Of a stretch of DNA of 56,451 nucleotides, positions 33,391-43,492 are shown piece by piece. Location: assembly GCF_002902085.1 (NCBI RefSeq), contig NZ_PPQR01000096.1:4238-60688 (forward strand), given 5' to 3'. Numbering within the stretch: position 1 is the stretch's first letter; the number at the start of each line of letters is the position of its first letter. This stretch comes from Staphylococcus simiae. GTDB taxonomy: Bacteria; Bacillota; Bacilli; Staphylococcales; Staphylococcaceae. Made by a program: the position numbers and the translations under genes. A model generated the notes under the pieces. That model did not search any database. It had not been told where the DNA came from and worked only from the letters and a program-made list of their open reading frames with translations.

Positions 33391-33428
33391 AACCTCGAGC
33401 TTCTTCTTTTGACTATAGCTCGAGGTTT
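33391..33428 (-). terminator. Terminator of the M20 amidohydrolase gene
   Basis: AACCTCGAGC (33391-33400) pairs with GCTCGAGGTT (33419-33428). On the minus strand it lies 20 bases after the stop codon and is followed by TTTATTTT. Confidence 0.85.
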
Positions 33429-33447
33429 TATTCATTTTTTCAATGGA

Positions 33448-34623
33448 TTAAAATACGTTTTCTATATCTAAGATTTTCAAGAAGACACTGACTGCATATT
33501 TTAATGAATACTCATCGATATCAAAATGAGGATTGTGGTGAGGTGCAGTAATACCTTTAGTATCATTACCACATCCTGTTAAGAAAAAGGCGCCTGGACG
33601 AACTTTTAAATAGTGGGAAAAGTCTTCACCAATCATCATTAAATCAGCTTCATTAAAGCGTAAATTTAATTCATTAGTAGCTTGTTTCACCACTTTATAA
33701 GCTTGTTCATTATTGTGGACGGGTAAGTATCCTTTGATATAATTTAAGTCGTAATCTATATCATTGGCGATAGACAAGCCTTGTAATAGTTTATCCATTT
33801 TAAACTTAATATGGTCTTGGATAGCTGTATCAAAAGTTCTTACTGTACCTTTACAGAAAGCTTGATCTGGAATAACACTATCTGAAGTACCAGCTTGAAT
33901 CATACCAAAAGTAAGGACAGCTTGTTTCACTGGATCAATAGTTCTTGAAATGATTTTTTGTGCACTTAATATAAATTCAGCCATAATAACAATAGGATCG
34001 ATGGTTTCATGAGGTTTCGCACCATGTCCACCTTTACCTTTAATGGTAACGCTAAATTCATCTGGAGAAGCCATAATTGCACCAGGACGTGAATAGATTG
34101 TCCCTGTTGGATAACCGCTCCATAAATGTGTACCAAAAATTTTGTCAACATCATCTAGACAGCCGGCATCAATCATTTCTTGTGATCCACCAGGCATTAT
34201 TTCTTCGCCATATTGGAAGATTAATACAACATTACCTTGTAAAAGGTGTTTATGTTCTTCAATAATTTCTGCAACAGTAAGTAAAATAGCGGTATGTCCA
34301 TCATGACCACAAGCGTGCATACAACCTGTATTTTTAGATTTATAAGGGACATCATTTAACTCGTCAATAGGTAGCGCATCAAAATCAGCTCTTAATGCAA
34401 TTGTTGGACCACTACCATTACCTTTGAAAGTAGCTTTAATACCATTGCGACCAACTGGTGTTTCAATGTCACAAGAATATTGACTCAATTGACTTATAAT
34501 ATAGTCATGTGTTTGAAATTCTTCAAAAGATAACTCTGGATATTGATGTAAGTAACGACGATATTGAATTGTCTTATGTTCTTTACTACTTGCTAATTGA
34601 AACCAATCTAACACATTAATCAC
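33448..34623 (-). CDS. M20 family amidohydrolase (HipO/N-acyl-amino-acid deacylase type)
   Basis: A 391-residue metallopeptidase-family enzyme that should hydrolyse an N-acylated amino acid or related amide. Metal-site motifs are RADFDALP (78-85), HACGHDGH (103-110), GEE (139-141), H166 in GTHLWSG and the C-terminal GEDFSHY. The dimerisation domain lies in the middle. Start is GTG. It is convergent with tuf and divergent from kbl, the place it has in S. aureus. The substrate cannot be told. Confidence 0.85.
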   Translation of the reverse strand: MINVLDWFQLASSKEHKTIQYRRYLHQYPELSFEEFQTHDYIISQLSQYSCDIETPVGRNGIKATFKGNGSGPTIALRADFDALPIDELNDVPYKSKNTGCMHACGHDGHTAILLTVAEIIEEHKHLLQGNVVLIFQYGEEIMPGGSQEMIDAGCLDDVDKIFGTHLWSGYPTGTIYSRPGAIMASPDEFSVTIKGKGGHGAKPHETIDPIVIMAEFILSAQKIISRTIDPVKQAVLTFGMIQAGTSDSVIPDQAFCKGTVRTFDTAIQDHIKFKMDKLLQGLSIANDIDYDLNYIKGYLPVHNNEQAYKVVKQATNELNLRFNEADLMMIGEDFSHYLKVRPGAFFLTGCGNDTKGITAPHHNPHFDIDEYSLKYAVSVFLKILDIENVF

Positions 34624-34771
34624 TACTTCCTAACAATTATTAATATTTATTCATTTTATCATAAATAAATTGAGTTATTACAATTTATTGCATGAAATGA
34701 TAAGGCTTTCATGTTCTATAGTTTTAAGGTATGATATAGATATTAATAAACACTCAAGGAGGATATTTATA

Positions 34772-35959
34772 GTGGTTCAATCATTACATGATTTTTTAGA
34801 TGAAAATATAAATTATTTAAAAGATAATGGACTATACAACGAAATCGATACAATTGAAGGAGCAAATGGTCCGGAAATTAACATTAATGGGAAATCGTAT
34901 GTAAACTTATCTTCAAATAACTATTTAGGACTAGCAACAGATGAAGATTTGAAGCAGGCAGCTAAAGGAGCAATTGATACGCATGGTGTGGGTGCTGGTG
35001 CTGTTAGATCAATTAATGGGACGTTAGATTTACATGATGAATTAGAAGAGACATTAGCGAAATTTAAAGGAACTGAAGCAGCTATTGCTTATCAATCAGG
35101 ATTTAATTGTAATATGGCTGCAATTTCAGCAGTAATGAATAAAAATGACGCTATTTTATCGGATGAATTAAATCATGCCTCTATTATTGATGGTTGCCGT
35201 TTATCAAAAGCTAAAATCATTCGAGTTAATCATTCTGATATGGAAGATTTACGTGCTAAAGCGAAAGAAGCAGTAGAGTCTGGTCAATATAATAAGGTGA
35301 TGTATATTACCGATGGCGTCTTTAGTATGGATGGCGATGTAGCTAAATTACCAGAAATTGTAGAAATTGCTGAAGAATTTGGGTTGTTGACTTATGTTGA
35401 TGATGCCCACGGTTCAGGTGTTATGGGTAAAGGTACAGGTACAGTTAAACATTTTGGCCTACAAGATAAGATTGATTTCCAAATTGGTACATTATCTAAA
35501 GCTATCGGAGTAGTGGGTGGTTATGTAGCTGGAACTAAAGAACTTATTGATTGGTTAAAAGCACAATCACGTCCATTCTTGTTCTCAACTTCATTAGCGC
35601 CAGGTGATACAAAGGCTATCACAGAAGCAGTTAAAAAATTAATGGCTTCTACAGAGTTACATGATAAGTTATGGGATAACGCTCAATATTTAAAAGATGG
35701 CTTATCAAAATTAGGATTCAATACAGGAGAATCTGAAACACCAATTACACCAGTCATCATTGGTGATGAAAAGACAACACAACAATTTAGTAAGCTTCTA
35801 AAAGATGAAGGTATTTACGTTAAATCAATTGTCTTCCCAACAGTACCAAGAGGCACAGGTCGTGTAAGAAATATGCCTACAGCCGCACATAGTAAAGCAA
35901 TGTTAGATAAAGCTATTGCAGCTTATGAAAAAGTTGGTAAAGAAATGAATTTAATTTAA
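34772..35959 (+). CDS. kbl: 2-amino-3-ketobutyrate CoA ligase (glycine C-acetyltransferase)
   Basis: This PLP enzyme of the alpha-oxoamine synthase family cleaves 2-amino-3-oxobutyrate with CoA to glycine and acetyl-CoA. The 395 residues carry the PLP lysine K243 in GTLSKAIG and the preceding [11 protein letters not shown] chose GTG at 34772 ([13 protein letters not shown]), after AAGGAGG. Its partner, threonine dehydrogenase, is about 10 kb away at 45933. The 148-base gap to the divergent amidohydrolase holds the promoters. Confidence 0.92.
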   Translation: MVQSLHDFLDENINYLKDNGLYNEIDTIEGANGPEININGKSYVNLSSNNYLGLATDEDLKQAAKGAIDTHGVGAGAVRSINGTLDLHDELEETLAKFKGTEAAIAYQSGFNCNMAAISAVMNKNDAILSDELNHASIIDGCRLSKAKIIRVNHSDMEDLRAKAKEAVESGQYNKVMYITDGVFSMDGDVAKLPEIVEIAEEFGLLTYVDDAHGSGVMGKGTGTVKHFGLQDKIDFQIGTLSKAIGVVGGYVAGTKELIDWLKAQSRPFLFSTSLAPGDTKAITEAVKKLMASTELHDKLWDNAQYLKDGLSKLGFNTGESETPITPVIIGDEKTTQQFSKLLKDEGIYVKSIVFPTVPRGTGRVRNMPTAAHSKAMLDKAIAAYEKVGKEMNLI

Positions 35960-36111
35960 TAATGTGACATGAATTGCCTAGGACTATTGTTAATCATCAT
36001 TATATTTGAATAACTATAAATTCAACTATATAGATGATTAGCATATAAGTTTTAGGCTTTTTTGATTATTGCTGAACTAAGAACAAATATTGCTAAGGAG
36101 GATAGTGTATA

Positions 36112-36626
36112 TTGTATTTGCGAGAATTAAAACAGGAAGATGACAAAAGCTACAAAGATTATATAACTAAGTAGCAACAAAGCAAGGAACATATTGTCCC
36201 CCCAAGCATTACCAATATCGCTAAGTATGATTCTTTTGCATCTTTAGTTAAACGTTTAAATGAGGCGCAGACATCGAATCATACATGAGTACTTCAACCA
36301 CATTATTTTGTTTTGATGAATATATAGATAACATTTTAGGAGCTATCAATATTAGGCATCATTTAAATGAACAATTACAACAAATTGGTGGCCATATTGG
36401 TTATGGTGTAAGTCCAGGATATAGAGCATTAGGCATAGCGAAATTTATGGTTACAGTAGCATTAGAAATTTTAACAGAAATGAATATAACGCAAGTACTT
36501 ATCACATATGACGATAATAATATTGCGTCACAAAAAGTCATCAATCATTTCAAAGCCAAAGAAATCATGTCTTATCTTAAACAAGAAGGTAAGAAAGTTA
36601 GACGCTATATTATTGATTTATCATAG
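36112..36626 (+). pseudogene. GNAT family N-acetyltransferase, disrupted
   Basis: From a TTG at 36112 (after AAGGAGG) the frame reads MYLRELKQEDDKSYKDYITK, then meets TAG at 36172-36174 and later TGA at 36286. The typical GNAT core (DNILGAINIRHHLN, then GGHIGYGVSPGYRALGIAKFM, the acetyl-CoA loop) continues in another frame up to 36626. So there is at least one nonsense change, probably TGG to TAG, and one frameshift near 36275-36290. The C-terminal half might be translated from ATG 36285, but it lacks the N-terminal half of the fold. Followed 11 bases later by the Nudix gene. Confidence 0.85.
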
Positions 36627-36637
36627 AGGTGTGTTAC

Positions 36638-37057
36638 ATGAAAGAATTAAAAGTAGTATATGCATTAATTACCAATAGTCATGATGAAGTATTACTAGTG
36701 TTGAATCGTGATAATAATGAATGGTCATTACCTGGAGGCAAAGTTGAACGACAAGAAACACTAGAATGTGCGTTGAAACGAGAAGTATATGAAGAAACTG
36801 GATTATCATGTGAAGTTGGAGATGTAGTCAGTATTAATGAAGCACAGTCTTCGCACTATCAATTGCATACATTGTTTATTATGTTTAAAGCAACAATCAA
36901 TAATACTGAAATCAAGACACAAATGATGGAAGAAATAAAGGATGTACAATGGTTTACTATTAAGCAAGCAGATCAATTATTAACATATTATGAGCATAGT
37001 TTATATCAATTTTTAACTAACCATGCAACATACTATGATGAAGGTATTTTAGAATAA
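36638..37057 (+). CDS. Nudix hydrolase
   Basis: A 139-residue protein with a perfect Nudix box at 34-56: G-x5-E-x7-REVYEETGL. Such enzymes cleave nucleoside diphosphates linked to another group; members of this MutT-like class often clean oxidised or unusual nucleotides. I chose ATG at 36638 after AGAGGTG; an upstream in-frame ATG at 36629 falls within that site. It probably shared a transcript with the now broken GNAT gene. Substrate unknown. Confidence 0.9.
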   Translation: MKELKVVYALITNSHDEVLLVLNRDNNEWSLPGGKVERQETLECALKREVYEETGLSCEVGDVVSINEAQSSHYQLHTLFIMFKATINNTEIKTQMMEEIKDVQWFTIKQADQLLTYYEHSLYQFLTNHATYYDEGILE

Positions 37058-37155
37058 TTAATAATAACGTTAAAACATATCATTGGCATTAAATGTTTTA
37101 GCAGAGTAATATTTGTCTATAGTATTACAAATAGAGAGAAAGAAGGAATTTAATA

Positions 37156-38031
37156 ATGACTCAAGATGTAAATCAATTAAGTAAGCAACCTACACCAGAC
37201 CAAGCAGAAGATAATGCGTATTTTCCATCACCATACTCATTAAGTCAATATACGGCACCTAAAACAGACTTTGATGGTGTTGAACATAAAGGTGCCTATC
37301 AAGGCGGCAAATGGAAAGTATTGATGATTGCTGCAGAAGAACGTTATGTATTATTACAAAATGGTAAAATGTTCTCAACTGGTAACCACCCAGTAGAAAT
37401 GTTATTACCGTTACATCATCTTATGGAAGCAGGATTCGATGTTGATATTGCAACTTTAACAGGTTATCCAGTTAAATTAGAACTATGGGCAATGCCAACT
37501 GAAGATGAAGCGGTATTAGGCACATATGAAAAATTAAAAGCTAAATTGAAACAACCTAAAAAATTATCAGATGTCATCAAAAATGACTTAGGTCCAGATT
37601 CAGAATATCTTTCTGTATTTATTCCAGGTGGACATGCTGCAGTTGTAGGTATTTCAGAAAGTGAAGATGTACAAACAACTTTAGACTGGGCTTTAGAAAA
37701 TGATAAATTTATTATCACTTTATGTCATGGACCAGCTGCATTATTATCAGCAGGTTTAAATAGAGACAAATCTCCATTTGAAGGCTATAAAGTATGTGTC
37801 TTCCCAGATGCATTAGATGAAGGTGCAAACCTAGATATAGGTTATTTACCAGGACGCTTAAAATGGTTAGTAGCAGATTTATTAACGAAACAAGGTTTAG
37901 AAGTTGTTAATGAAGATATGACTGGTCGTACATTAAAAGATCGTAAATTATTAACTGGTGATAGCCCATTAGCATCAAATGACTTAGGTAAATTAGCAGT
38001 CAATGAAATGTTAAAAGAAATAGAAGCATAA
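37156..38031 (+). CDS. hchA: HchA, Hsp31-type chaperone and deglycase
   Basis: A 291-residue DJ-1/PfpI superfamily protein. The nucleophile C190 followed by H191 lies in [12 protein letters not shown], and the conserved Glu is in AAEERYVLL. The N-terminal extension (about 1-50) and internal P-domain are those of Hsp31 rather than small DJ-1 proteins. The family acts as a stress chaperone and glyoxalase/deglycase. It has its own ribosome site and terminator. Confidence 0.92.
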   Translation: MTQDVNQLSKQPTPDQAEDNAYFPSPYSLSQYTAPKTDFDGVEHKGAYQGGKWKVLMIAAEERYVLLQNGKMFSTGNHPVEMLLPLHHLMEAGFDVDIATLTGYPVKLELWAMPTEDEAVLGTYEKLKAKLKQPKKLSDVIKNDLGPDSEYLSVFIPGGHAAVVGISESEDVQTTLDWALENDKFIITLCHGPAALLSAGLNRDKSPFEGYKVCVFPDALDEGANLDIGYLPGRLKWLVADLLTKQGLEVVNEDMTGRTLKDRKLLTGDSPLASNDLGKLAVNEMLKEIEA

Positions 38032-38036
38032 TAAAT

Positions 38037-38075
38037 AAGTGTGTCCGTTTTTATATAATTGGGCACACTTTTTTA
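38037..38075 (+). terminator. Terminator after hchA
   Basis: AAGTGTGTCC (38037-38046) pairs with GGGCACACTT (38061-38070), followed by TTTTT. Confidence 0.88.
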
Positions 38076-38283
38076 GCATGGACAGTTTTTTATCTAAAAA
38101 TTAATCGTCAATTAAACTAGATTCTTAAATAATTGACGATAATAAATGAATATATCCAAATATGTAAAAACTTATAAAGAATTCCAAAATACGCATCAAA
38201 AATAAAAGACGTATAACAGCAATATAGACAAGGTATATCAATTCATAAAAATAACAGTAAATCAAAATAACGGGGTGTCGTAA

Positions 38284-38931
38284 ATGACTAATAAAAATAT
38301 TTTAATTATTGGAGCAAGTGGTCAAATATCACAACAACTTGTCCAACAGTTGTTAGAACAAACAACGGATAACTTAACTTTGTTTTTAAGAAATGCTAAT
38401 AAACTATCATCAACTCAAATTAATCATCCTCGAGTTAATGTTATTGAAGGTGATGCTACCAACCAAAATCATATAGAAGATGCCTTATCTAATATTGATA
38501 TCGTATTCGCAAGTTTAGCTGGTGACATAGATCAACAAGCACAGGTAATTGTAACAAGTATGCAACATCAACAAGTAGAAAGACTTATCTTTGTAACAGC
38601 ATTAGGTATTTATGATGAAGTTCCTGGAGAGTTTGGCTTTTGGAATGATAAAAATATTGGAGCATACTTACCACCATATAGAAAAGCAGCAGATATTATT
38701 GAAGCATCATCATTAAACTATACTATCTTAAGACCTGCGTGGTTAACAAACAATGATGAAATTGATTATGAACCTACTCCAAAAGGTGAGCCGTTCAAAG
38801 GTACAGAGGTATCAAGAAAAAGTGTGGCAGCATTAGGAGCAACGATTATAGAAAATCCAGAATTATATAAATACGCCAATATAGGTGTTAATAAGCCTAA
38901 TACTGATGGTGTAAAACCTTCTTGGTTATAA
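38284..38931 (+). CDS. NAD(P)-binding protein, NmrA-like atypical SDR
   Basis: A 215-residue Rossmann protein starting MTNKNILIIGASGQISQQLV, with the nucleotide-binding glycines at the N-terminus. The classical YxxxK pair is not obvious, as in atypical SDRs related to NmrA or flavin reductases. An oxidoreductase or redox-sensor role is possible; no substrate can be assigned. It is followed 21 bases later by an alpha/beta hydrolase and may be cotranscribed. Confidence 0.75.
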   Translation: MTNKNILIIGASGQISQQLVQQLLEQTTDNLTLFLRNANKLSSTQINHPRVNVIEGDATNQNHIEDALSNIDIVFASLAGDIDQQAQVIVTSMQHQQVERLIFVTALGIYDEVPGEFGFWNDKNIGAYLPPYRKAADIIEASSLNYTILRPAWLTNNDEIDYEPTPKGEPFKGTEVSRKSVAALGATIIENPELYKYANIGVNKPNTDGVKPSWL

Positions 38932-38952
38932 ATAAAAAAGGTGGTAGAATTT

Positions 38953-39861
38953 ATGAAACATGTAACATTTAAAAATAATCAATTAACTATAGTAGGAAAT
39001 ATGTATTTTCCACAAGATTTTAATGAATCTTTAACTTACCCAGCAATTGTAGTTGGACATCCTGCTGGTGGCGTCAAAGAACAAACAGCAGGTCTATATG
39101 CAGAGCGTTTAGCTCAATTAGGTTATGTCACATTAGCATACGATGCTAGTTATCAAGGAGAAAGTGAAGGACAACCTAGACAACTCGAAGATCCACATGC
39201 ACGCGTTGAAGATATAAGAGCAGCAGTGGATTATTTTACTACACTATCTTATATAGATAACGATAGAATTGGTTTACTAGGAATTTGTGCTAGTGGTGCT
39301 TATGTTATTAAAGCGGCACAAACTGATAAACGTGTAAAAGCAGTTGCAGGTATAAGTGCATCAGATATTGGACAAATTTTCAGATATGGTTGGACTGGAG
39401 ACCAGTCACTTCAAGATACGTTAAATACTTTAGCGCAAGTATCAAGTGAACGCACTGCAGAAGCAAACGGACAAGAAATGCAAACAATAGGTTTTGTACC
39501 AGAAGCAGACGAAATTACTGAAGAGACACCACAAGAAATGAAAGATGGTCATGAATATTATCGAACACCGCGTGCCAATCATCCGAGAGCTAATAATAAA
39601 ATACCATTCATTAGTTTCGATAGAATCATTGAATTTACTGCATTTGATCTTGTTAGTGAATTATTAACTCAACCATTACTAGTTATTGCTGGTAGTGAAG
39701 CTGGTACACGTTGGCTAACAGAACAAGTTTATGACAAAGCTAATGAACCTAAAGAGGTATTGTATGTCGAAGGTGCCAATCATTTTGATATGTATGATAA
39801 AGAACCATATGTTACAGAAGCGGTCGATAAAATGGAAACATTCTTCAAACAATATTTATAA
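38953..39861 (+). CDS. Alpha/beta hydrolase with cysteine at the nucleophile elbow
   Basis: A 302-residue hydrolase of the dienelactone-hydrolase-like group. The elbow is GICASG with C112 where serine is more usual; the acid is probably in IAGSEAGTRW and the base is the His of GANHFDMYD. HPAGGVKEQ near the N-terminus would form the oxyanion hole. I chose the ATG at 38953 (MKHVTFKNNQLT); the in-frame GTG at 38941 overlaps the ribosome site. Substrate unknown. Confidence 0.8.
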   Translation: MKHVTFKNNQLTIVGNMYFPQDFNESLTYPAIVVGHPAGGVKEQTAGLYAERLAQLGYVTLAYDASYQGESEGQPRQLEDPHARVEDIRAAVDYFTTLSYIDNDRIGLLGICASGAYVIKAAQTDKRVKAVAGISASDIGQIFRYGWTGDQSLQDTLNTLAQVSSERTAEANGQEMQTIGFVPEADEITEETPQEMKDGHEYYRTPRANHPRANNKIPFISFDRIIEFTAFDLVSELLTQPLLVIAGSEAGTRWLTEQVYDKANEPKEVLYVEGANHFDMYDKEPYVTEAVDKMETFFKQYL

Positions 39862-39892
39862 AATTAAGAGCTAAATACCTACCAATAGATTG

Positions 39893-39933
39893 AAAAAACC
39901 CTAAACTGTATTGCGACACAGTTTGGGGTTTTT
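39893..39933 (+). terminator. Terminator after the alpha/beta hydrolase
   Basis: AAACTGT (39903-39909) pairs with ACAGTTT (39918-39924), extended by CCC/GGG and AAAAA/TTTTT. The A-rich 5' arm allows function on either strand. Confidence 0.88.
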
Positions 39934-40091
39934 AACGTTTCATTGACAACATGACTAATTTATATAGATGATTAAATACGCTTCATACAATAATCACGCT
40001 AAAAATGATTGTTCACAAATCATATAATATCATCAATTTAATGATAGCTTAACTTAATTAAAAGTAACCTCCTATTTTATCTAATATGTAA

Positions 40092-40859
40092 TCATTTCTG
40101 AGATGTATCTACAGCTATGACGTTAGGAATAACATTTCTATAAGCTGATAAATCTTGATAATCATCAGTGATTAACGTATGAATTTTAGTCGGTGGACAT
40201 ACTTGATAAAAAGCCACTTTATCTAGTTTAGAACTATCAGTAAGTAAATATACTTCTTTCGCCTGTTCAATCATTTGTCGTTTAGCAGGAACAAAATCTT
40301 CACTAAAATGAGTGATACCATTGATTGCATCAACAGCAGGTGTAGCTATAAAGGCTTTTAAAGCATTCATTGATTTAAGCGTATCAGTAGTTAAAAAGCC
40401 ATTTAAAACATAATTATTTGTATATAACACGCCACCAGTAACTATAACTTTGTGGTTTGATGAGCGTAAAATAGATGCCATATGGATATCATTAGTAATT
40501 ATTGTTAAATGCTGTTTATTTAATAATTCTTTAGCAAATAATAGCGTTGTCGAGCCAGAATCAATAATAATCGTATCATAATCATTAACAAATTCTGCTG
40601 CTTTTTTACCAATTAATAATTTTTCATCTAAAAAGGTCGTTGCACGATCGTCAAAATTTAATTCATCATAGACATCATTATTATTAAGTATGACACCACC
40701 ATGCGTACGTTTAATCTGGTTAAATTTTTCAAGTTTATTTAAATCACGTCTTATAGTTGCATCGTGGACATTAAATTCTTGTGCTAATGTATGTACGGTT
40801 GCTGTTTTATATTGTTGTAAATAGGATATAATTTTTTGTTCTCTTTCTGCTGGTAACAT
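40092..40859 (-). CDS. DeoR family transcriptional regulator
   Basis: A 255-residue regulator. The N-terminus has the DeoR helix-turn-helix (TVHTLAQEFNVHDATIRRDL, about 21-40). The C-terminal sugar-phosphate isomerase-like sensor domain includes IIDSGSTTLLFA and VTGGVLYTNNYVLNG. DeoR proteins usually respond to a phosphorylated sugar from the pathway they control. It lies downstream of the carrier on the same strand, past a terminator, with a TATACT -10 of its own. I infer that it controls the pentitol-type genes; no operator is proven. Confidence 0.85.
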   Translation of the reverse strand: MLPAEREQKIISYLQQYKTATVHTLAQEFNVHDATIRRDLNKLEKFNQIKRTHGGVILNNNDVYDELNFDDRATTFLDEKLLIGKKAAEFVNDYDTIIIDSGSTTLLFAKELLNKQHLTIITNDIHMASILRSSNHKVIVTGGVLYTNNYVLNGFLTTDTLKSMNALKAFIATPAVDAINGITHFSEDFVPAKRQMIEQAKEVYLLTDSSKLDKVAFYQVCPPTKIHTLITDDYQDLSAYRNVIPNVIAVDTSQK

Positions 40860-40986
40860 GTCACACTCTCCATTAAAAAATTAGTTAATATATCGTGTAT
40901 TATTGCAATAGTATAACAAATATTGTGTTGCAGGTGAATTAAATACAATTTGTATAAACTTACAAGATAGCTAACTAAATAAAAGA

Positions 40987-41021
40987 GGACAATACGTGTG
41001 TTTGTACACAACATATTGTCC
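40987..41021 (-). terminator. Terminator between the MFS carrier and deoR genes
   Basis: GGACAATA (40987-40994) pairs with TATTGTCC (41014-41021), with further inner pairing. On the minus strand the hairpin is followed by TCTTTTATTT. Confidence 0.75.
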
Positions 41022-41035
41022 AACTATATTAAACG

Positions 41036-42271
41036 TTATTCTATTTCTCCATATTGTTGGCTTTTAGACATTTTTATAAAGAACGTTAGGATTGAACTAA
41101 TAAAGTATAAACCACCTAAGATCCAAATAATACCTAATTCACCAAAAGGTTTTAAAGCAAAATGTACAATCATTGGACCAACGAATACTGGTAGTCCAGC
41201 ACCTAAATTTAAAATGGCTAAAGTGGCACCTTTATCTTTTTTAACTAATGATGGTACAAGTGCAGATAGGGGAACATATGCTGCAATAAAGATACCCCAT
41301 AGTAGACCAACAAATGTAAGTAAATAAATATTGCCATCTGTCCATAATGGCACATAACCCATTAGTAGACAAGATATACCACTACCAATACCACCAAAGA
41401 TCATAACAGTATTACGCCAACCTATTTTATCACCAACAATGCCCCAGAATAAATTGAAGACAATGTTACCAAAGAAGATGGCAGACCAAACTGCTAGCCA
41501 CTTAGATGTTGGAATACCGAAAGATTCTAAATAAAGTGGTAAAAAGACTGGAAAAGCAAATTGTGCTGTTGTATTAATAACACGGACAATACCACCTAGT
41601 AATACTTTAGGTTCTTCAATAATAATAGTAAATCCTTTTGTCATTTCTAATAATTTTGCTTTAGCATTACTCTTATCAGTAGGTAATGTGTCTTTATTAA
41701 TAACAATAGCGAAGACACCACCTATAACTACCCAGATTAATGAACTCCATAATGTACCGATATGGCCAAACCATTCAATCGCTACGATAGAATACAATGC
41801 ACCAAGTACATTTAGGCCACCGGTAAATACTAACCAGAACCAACCAACTGCAGCACCTAACGTACGTTGTTCAGAACGATAAGAAATCCATACTAAGAAT
41901 GAATAAGCAAATAATGGATAACCTAGTCCTCTCAGTGCATATGCCGGATACATAATTGCTAAGTTTTCAGAAGGTAATGCTATACCTACGAAACATACAG
42001 TACCAATGATATATAAAATAAGACCTAACATCATTGTACGTTTACCACCAAGTGCTTCTGCAAGGACACCACTAAACCAACTTGCAATTGTTACAGTGAT
42101 ACCATAGCAAGAAAATAGTGTACTTACTTCCCCGCTAGCAAAACCGTTATGCTGTAAATATGGACTTAACCAACCAATTTCTAAGCCGTCGCCCATCATG
42201 AAAATCAAGATTCCTATATAACCCCAGACGATTTGACGAGGCATACCTAAAAAAGTTGAATGATTATTCAT
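41036..42271 (-). CDS. MFS transporter resembling ribitol/arabitol carriers (RbtT/DalT)
   Basis: A 411-residue carrier with about 12 membrane segments. The N-terminus WGYIGILIFMMGDGLEIGWL and the AVGWFWLVFTGG stretch recall the ribitol (RbtT) and D-arabinitol (DalT) transporters of Klebsiella, so pentitol uptake is the best guess. It begins 26 bases after the dehydrogenase stop with a GGAGAG site, so the two form an operon. A related polyol or sugar remains possible. Confidence 0.7.
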   Translation of the reverse strand: MNNHSTFLGMPRQIVWGYIGILIFMMGDGLEIGWLSPYLQHNGFASGEVSTLFSCYGITVTIASWFSGVLAEALGGKRTMMLGLILYIIGTVCFVGIALPSENLAIMYPAYALRGLGYPLFAYSFLVWISYRSEQRTLGAAVGWFWLVFTGGLNVLGALYSIVAIEWFGHIGTLWSSLIWVVIGGVFAIVINKDTLPTDKSNAKAKLLEMTKGFTIIIEEPKVLLGGIVRVINTTAQFAFPVFLPLYLESFGIPTSKWLAVWSAIFFGNIVFNLFWGIVGDKIGWRNTVMIFGGIGSGISCLLMGYVPLWTDGNIYLLTFVGLLWGIFIAAYVPLSALVPSLVKKDKGATLAILNLGAGLPVFVGPMIVHFALKPFGELGIIWILGGLYFISSILTFFIKMSKSQQYGEIE

Positions 42272-42297
42272 CGTATTCTCTCCTTATATATGAACAA

Positions 42298-43365
42298 TTA
42301 AGCCCAGTGATATCTTAAATAAGTTTTTTTCCATCCTTTGTGTGCAGCAGTATCATCCATTGCTTTATTTAAATCTTCTTTACTATAAATATCATAGTAT
42401 TTTTCAGGAATTAATTTTTGTAAAGCTTGACGATATTCTTCATTTTCAAATGTTTGAATTAACTGTTCGAATTCTATTTTAGTACTTCTAGAGCTGCCAG
42501 ATAATGTTAATCCTTTCTCTAAAACATCACGAGTATTGATGCCAACTAAATCTTCTGTAACACCCATTAAAACTAATTGTCCTTGTCTATCAATTAAATC
42601 GATAGCTTGATTAATTGCTGATTCAGAGAATTTACCGCCACAACATTCAAATACTGTATGCACGCCTTTATGACTACTAAAATCATAGTCGAATACAAGA
42701 TGAGTTGTAGCAAAGTTGTCGAATTCTTGTAATTTTTCTTCAACAGCACCAAAAACAAGTAAATTTTCTTTAGCAACGCCGTATATATAATGAAGTGCAG
42801 TAGCTGCTAAATAACCAACAGGACCATCACCAAAAACTGCAACTTGTGGTGAAGAAGCTGTTGTAAGTTCTTTAAGTTGGTTGATAGGGAATAATGATAC
42901 TGAACATAGTTCTGATAATAATGCGACATCTTCATCTAAATGTTCTGGTATTTTAACGATGTTTTCTCCAGGAACAACCATTCTATCTTGGCAAATTCCA
43001 TCATAGCCACTACCCATGAACACAGCATTTTCATCATAGTTATCCATTAAATCAGTTTTTTCAAAATCACCATGACGTAAGCGTGATGGAATATTTGGAA
43101 CGATGACAACTTTATCTCCTTGAGTAAAATTAGGATGTTTAGAATCTTCAATAATTCCTATACCTTCATGGAATAAAGCCATTGGCAATTTTTTATCTAA
43201 TGCTTCTTGACGACGATTACCAGTATAGTAACGTAGGTCAGCATGACATACACTTGCTTTTGTAGGATTTACAATTACATCACCCTCATTAAAGTCATGT
43301 TCGATCGTCGTATATTCGAATTCACCTGGTTTGATTAAACGATATACATTTGATTTTATGCTCAT
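42298..43365 (-). CDS. TarJ-like zinc-dependent pentitol (phosphate) dehydrogenase
   Basis: A 355-residue medium-chain dehydrogenase. Putative zinc ligands are C40, H66, E67 and E152, and the nucleotide motif is GDGPVG at 179-184. The N-terminal pattern (VCHADLRYYTG, LPMALFHEGIG) matches TarJ, the enzyme that reduces ribulose 5-phosphate to ribitol 5-phosphate for wall teichoic acid. TarI is absent beside it; instead there is a polyol carrier and a kinase. I infer a catabolic role, oxidising ribitol or arabitol or their phosphate. Which substrate form it uses cannot be read from sequence. Confidence 0.75.
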   Translation of the reverse strand: MSIKSNVYRLIKPGEFEYTTIEHDFNEGDVIVNPTKASVCHADLRYYTGNRRQEALDKKLPMALFHEGIGIIEDSKHPNFTQGDKVVIVPNIPSRLRHGDFEKTDLMDNYDENAVFMGSGYDGICQDRMVVPGENIVKIPEHLDEDVALLSELCSVSLFPINQLKELTTASSPQVAVFGDGPVGYLAATALHYIYGVAKENLLVFGAVEEKLQEFDNFATTHLVFDYDFSSHKGVHTVFECCGGKFSESAINQAIDLIDRQGQLVLMGVTEDLVGINTRDVLEKGLTLSGSSRSTKIEFEQLIQTFENEEYRQALQKLIPEKYYDIYSKEDLNKAMDDTAAHKGWKKTYLRYHWA

Positions 43366-43414
43366 TTATGTTCATCTCCTATTAATTTGTGTTTATTTTG
43401 TGTACAACAACAAT

Positions 43415-43442
43415 AGTAAACGCTTACACTTACATAAGTCAA
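43415..43442 (-). promoter_or_regulatory. Dehydrogenase-carrier promoter overlapping a cre site
   Basis: On the minus strand TTGACT (43437-43442), a 16-bp spacer and TTTACT (43415-43420) form a plausible promoter. The cre-like TGTAAGCGTTTACT (43415-43428, reading the minus strand) covers its -10 and matches the CcpA consensus at 13 of 14 positions by eye. CcpA binding there should repress the operon when preferred sugars are present. Confidence 0.7.
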
Positions 43443-43492
43443 TAGTTTTATGCGTGATTTTGCTCATAATTTTATTTTTAAGTTTAAAAGCA

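Noticed and set aside
34690-34712. cre-like TGATAAGGCTTTCA before kbl
   Set aside because: The central CG is lost, which CcpA sites normally need.
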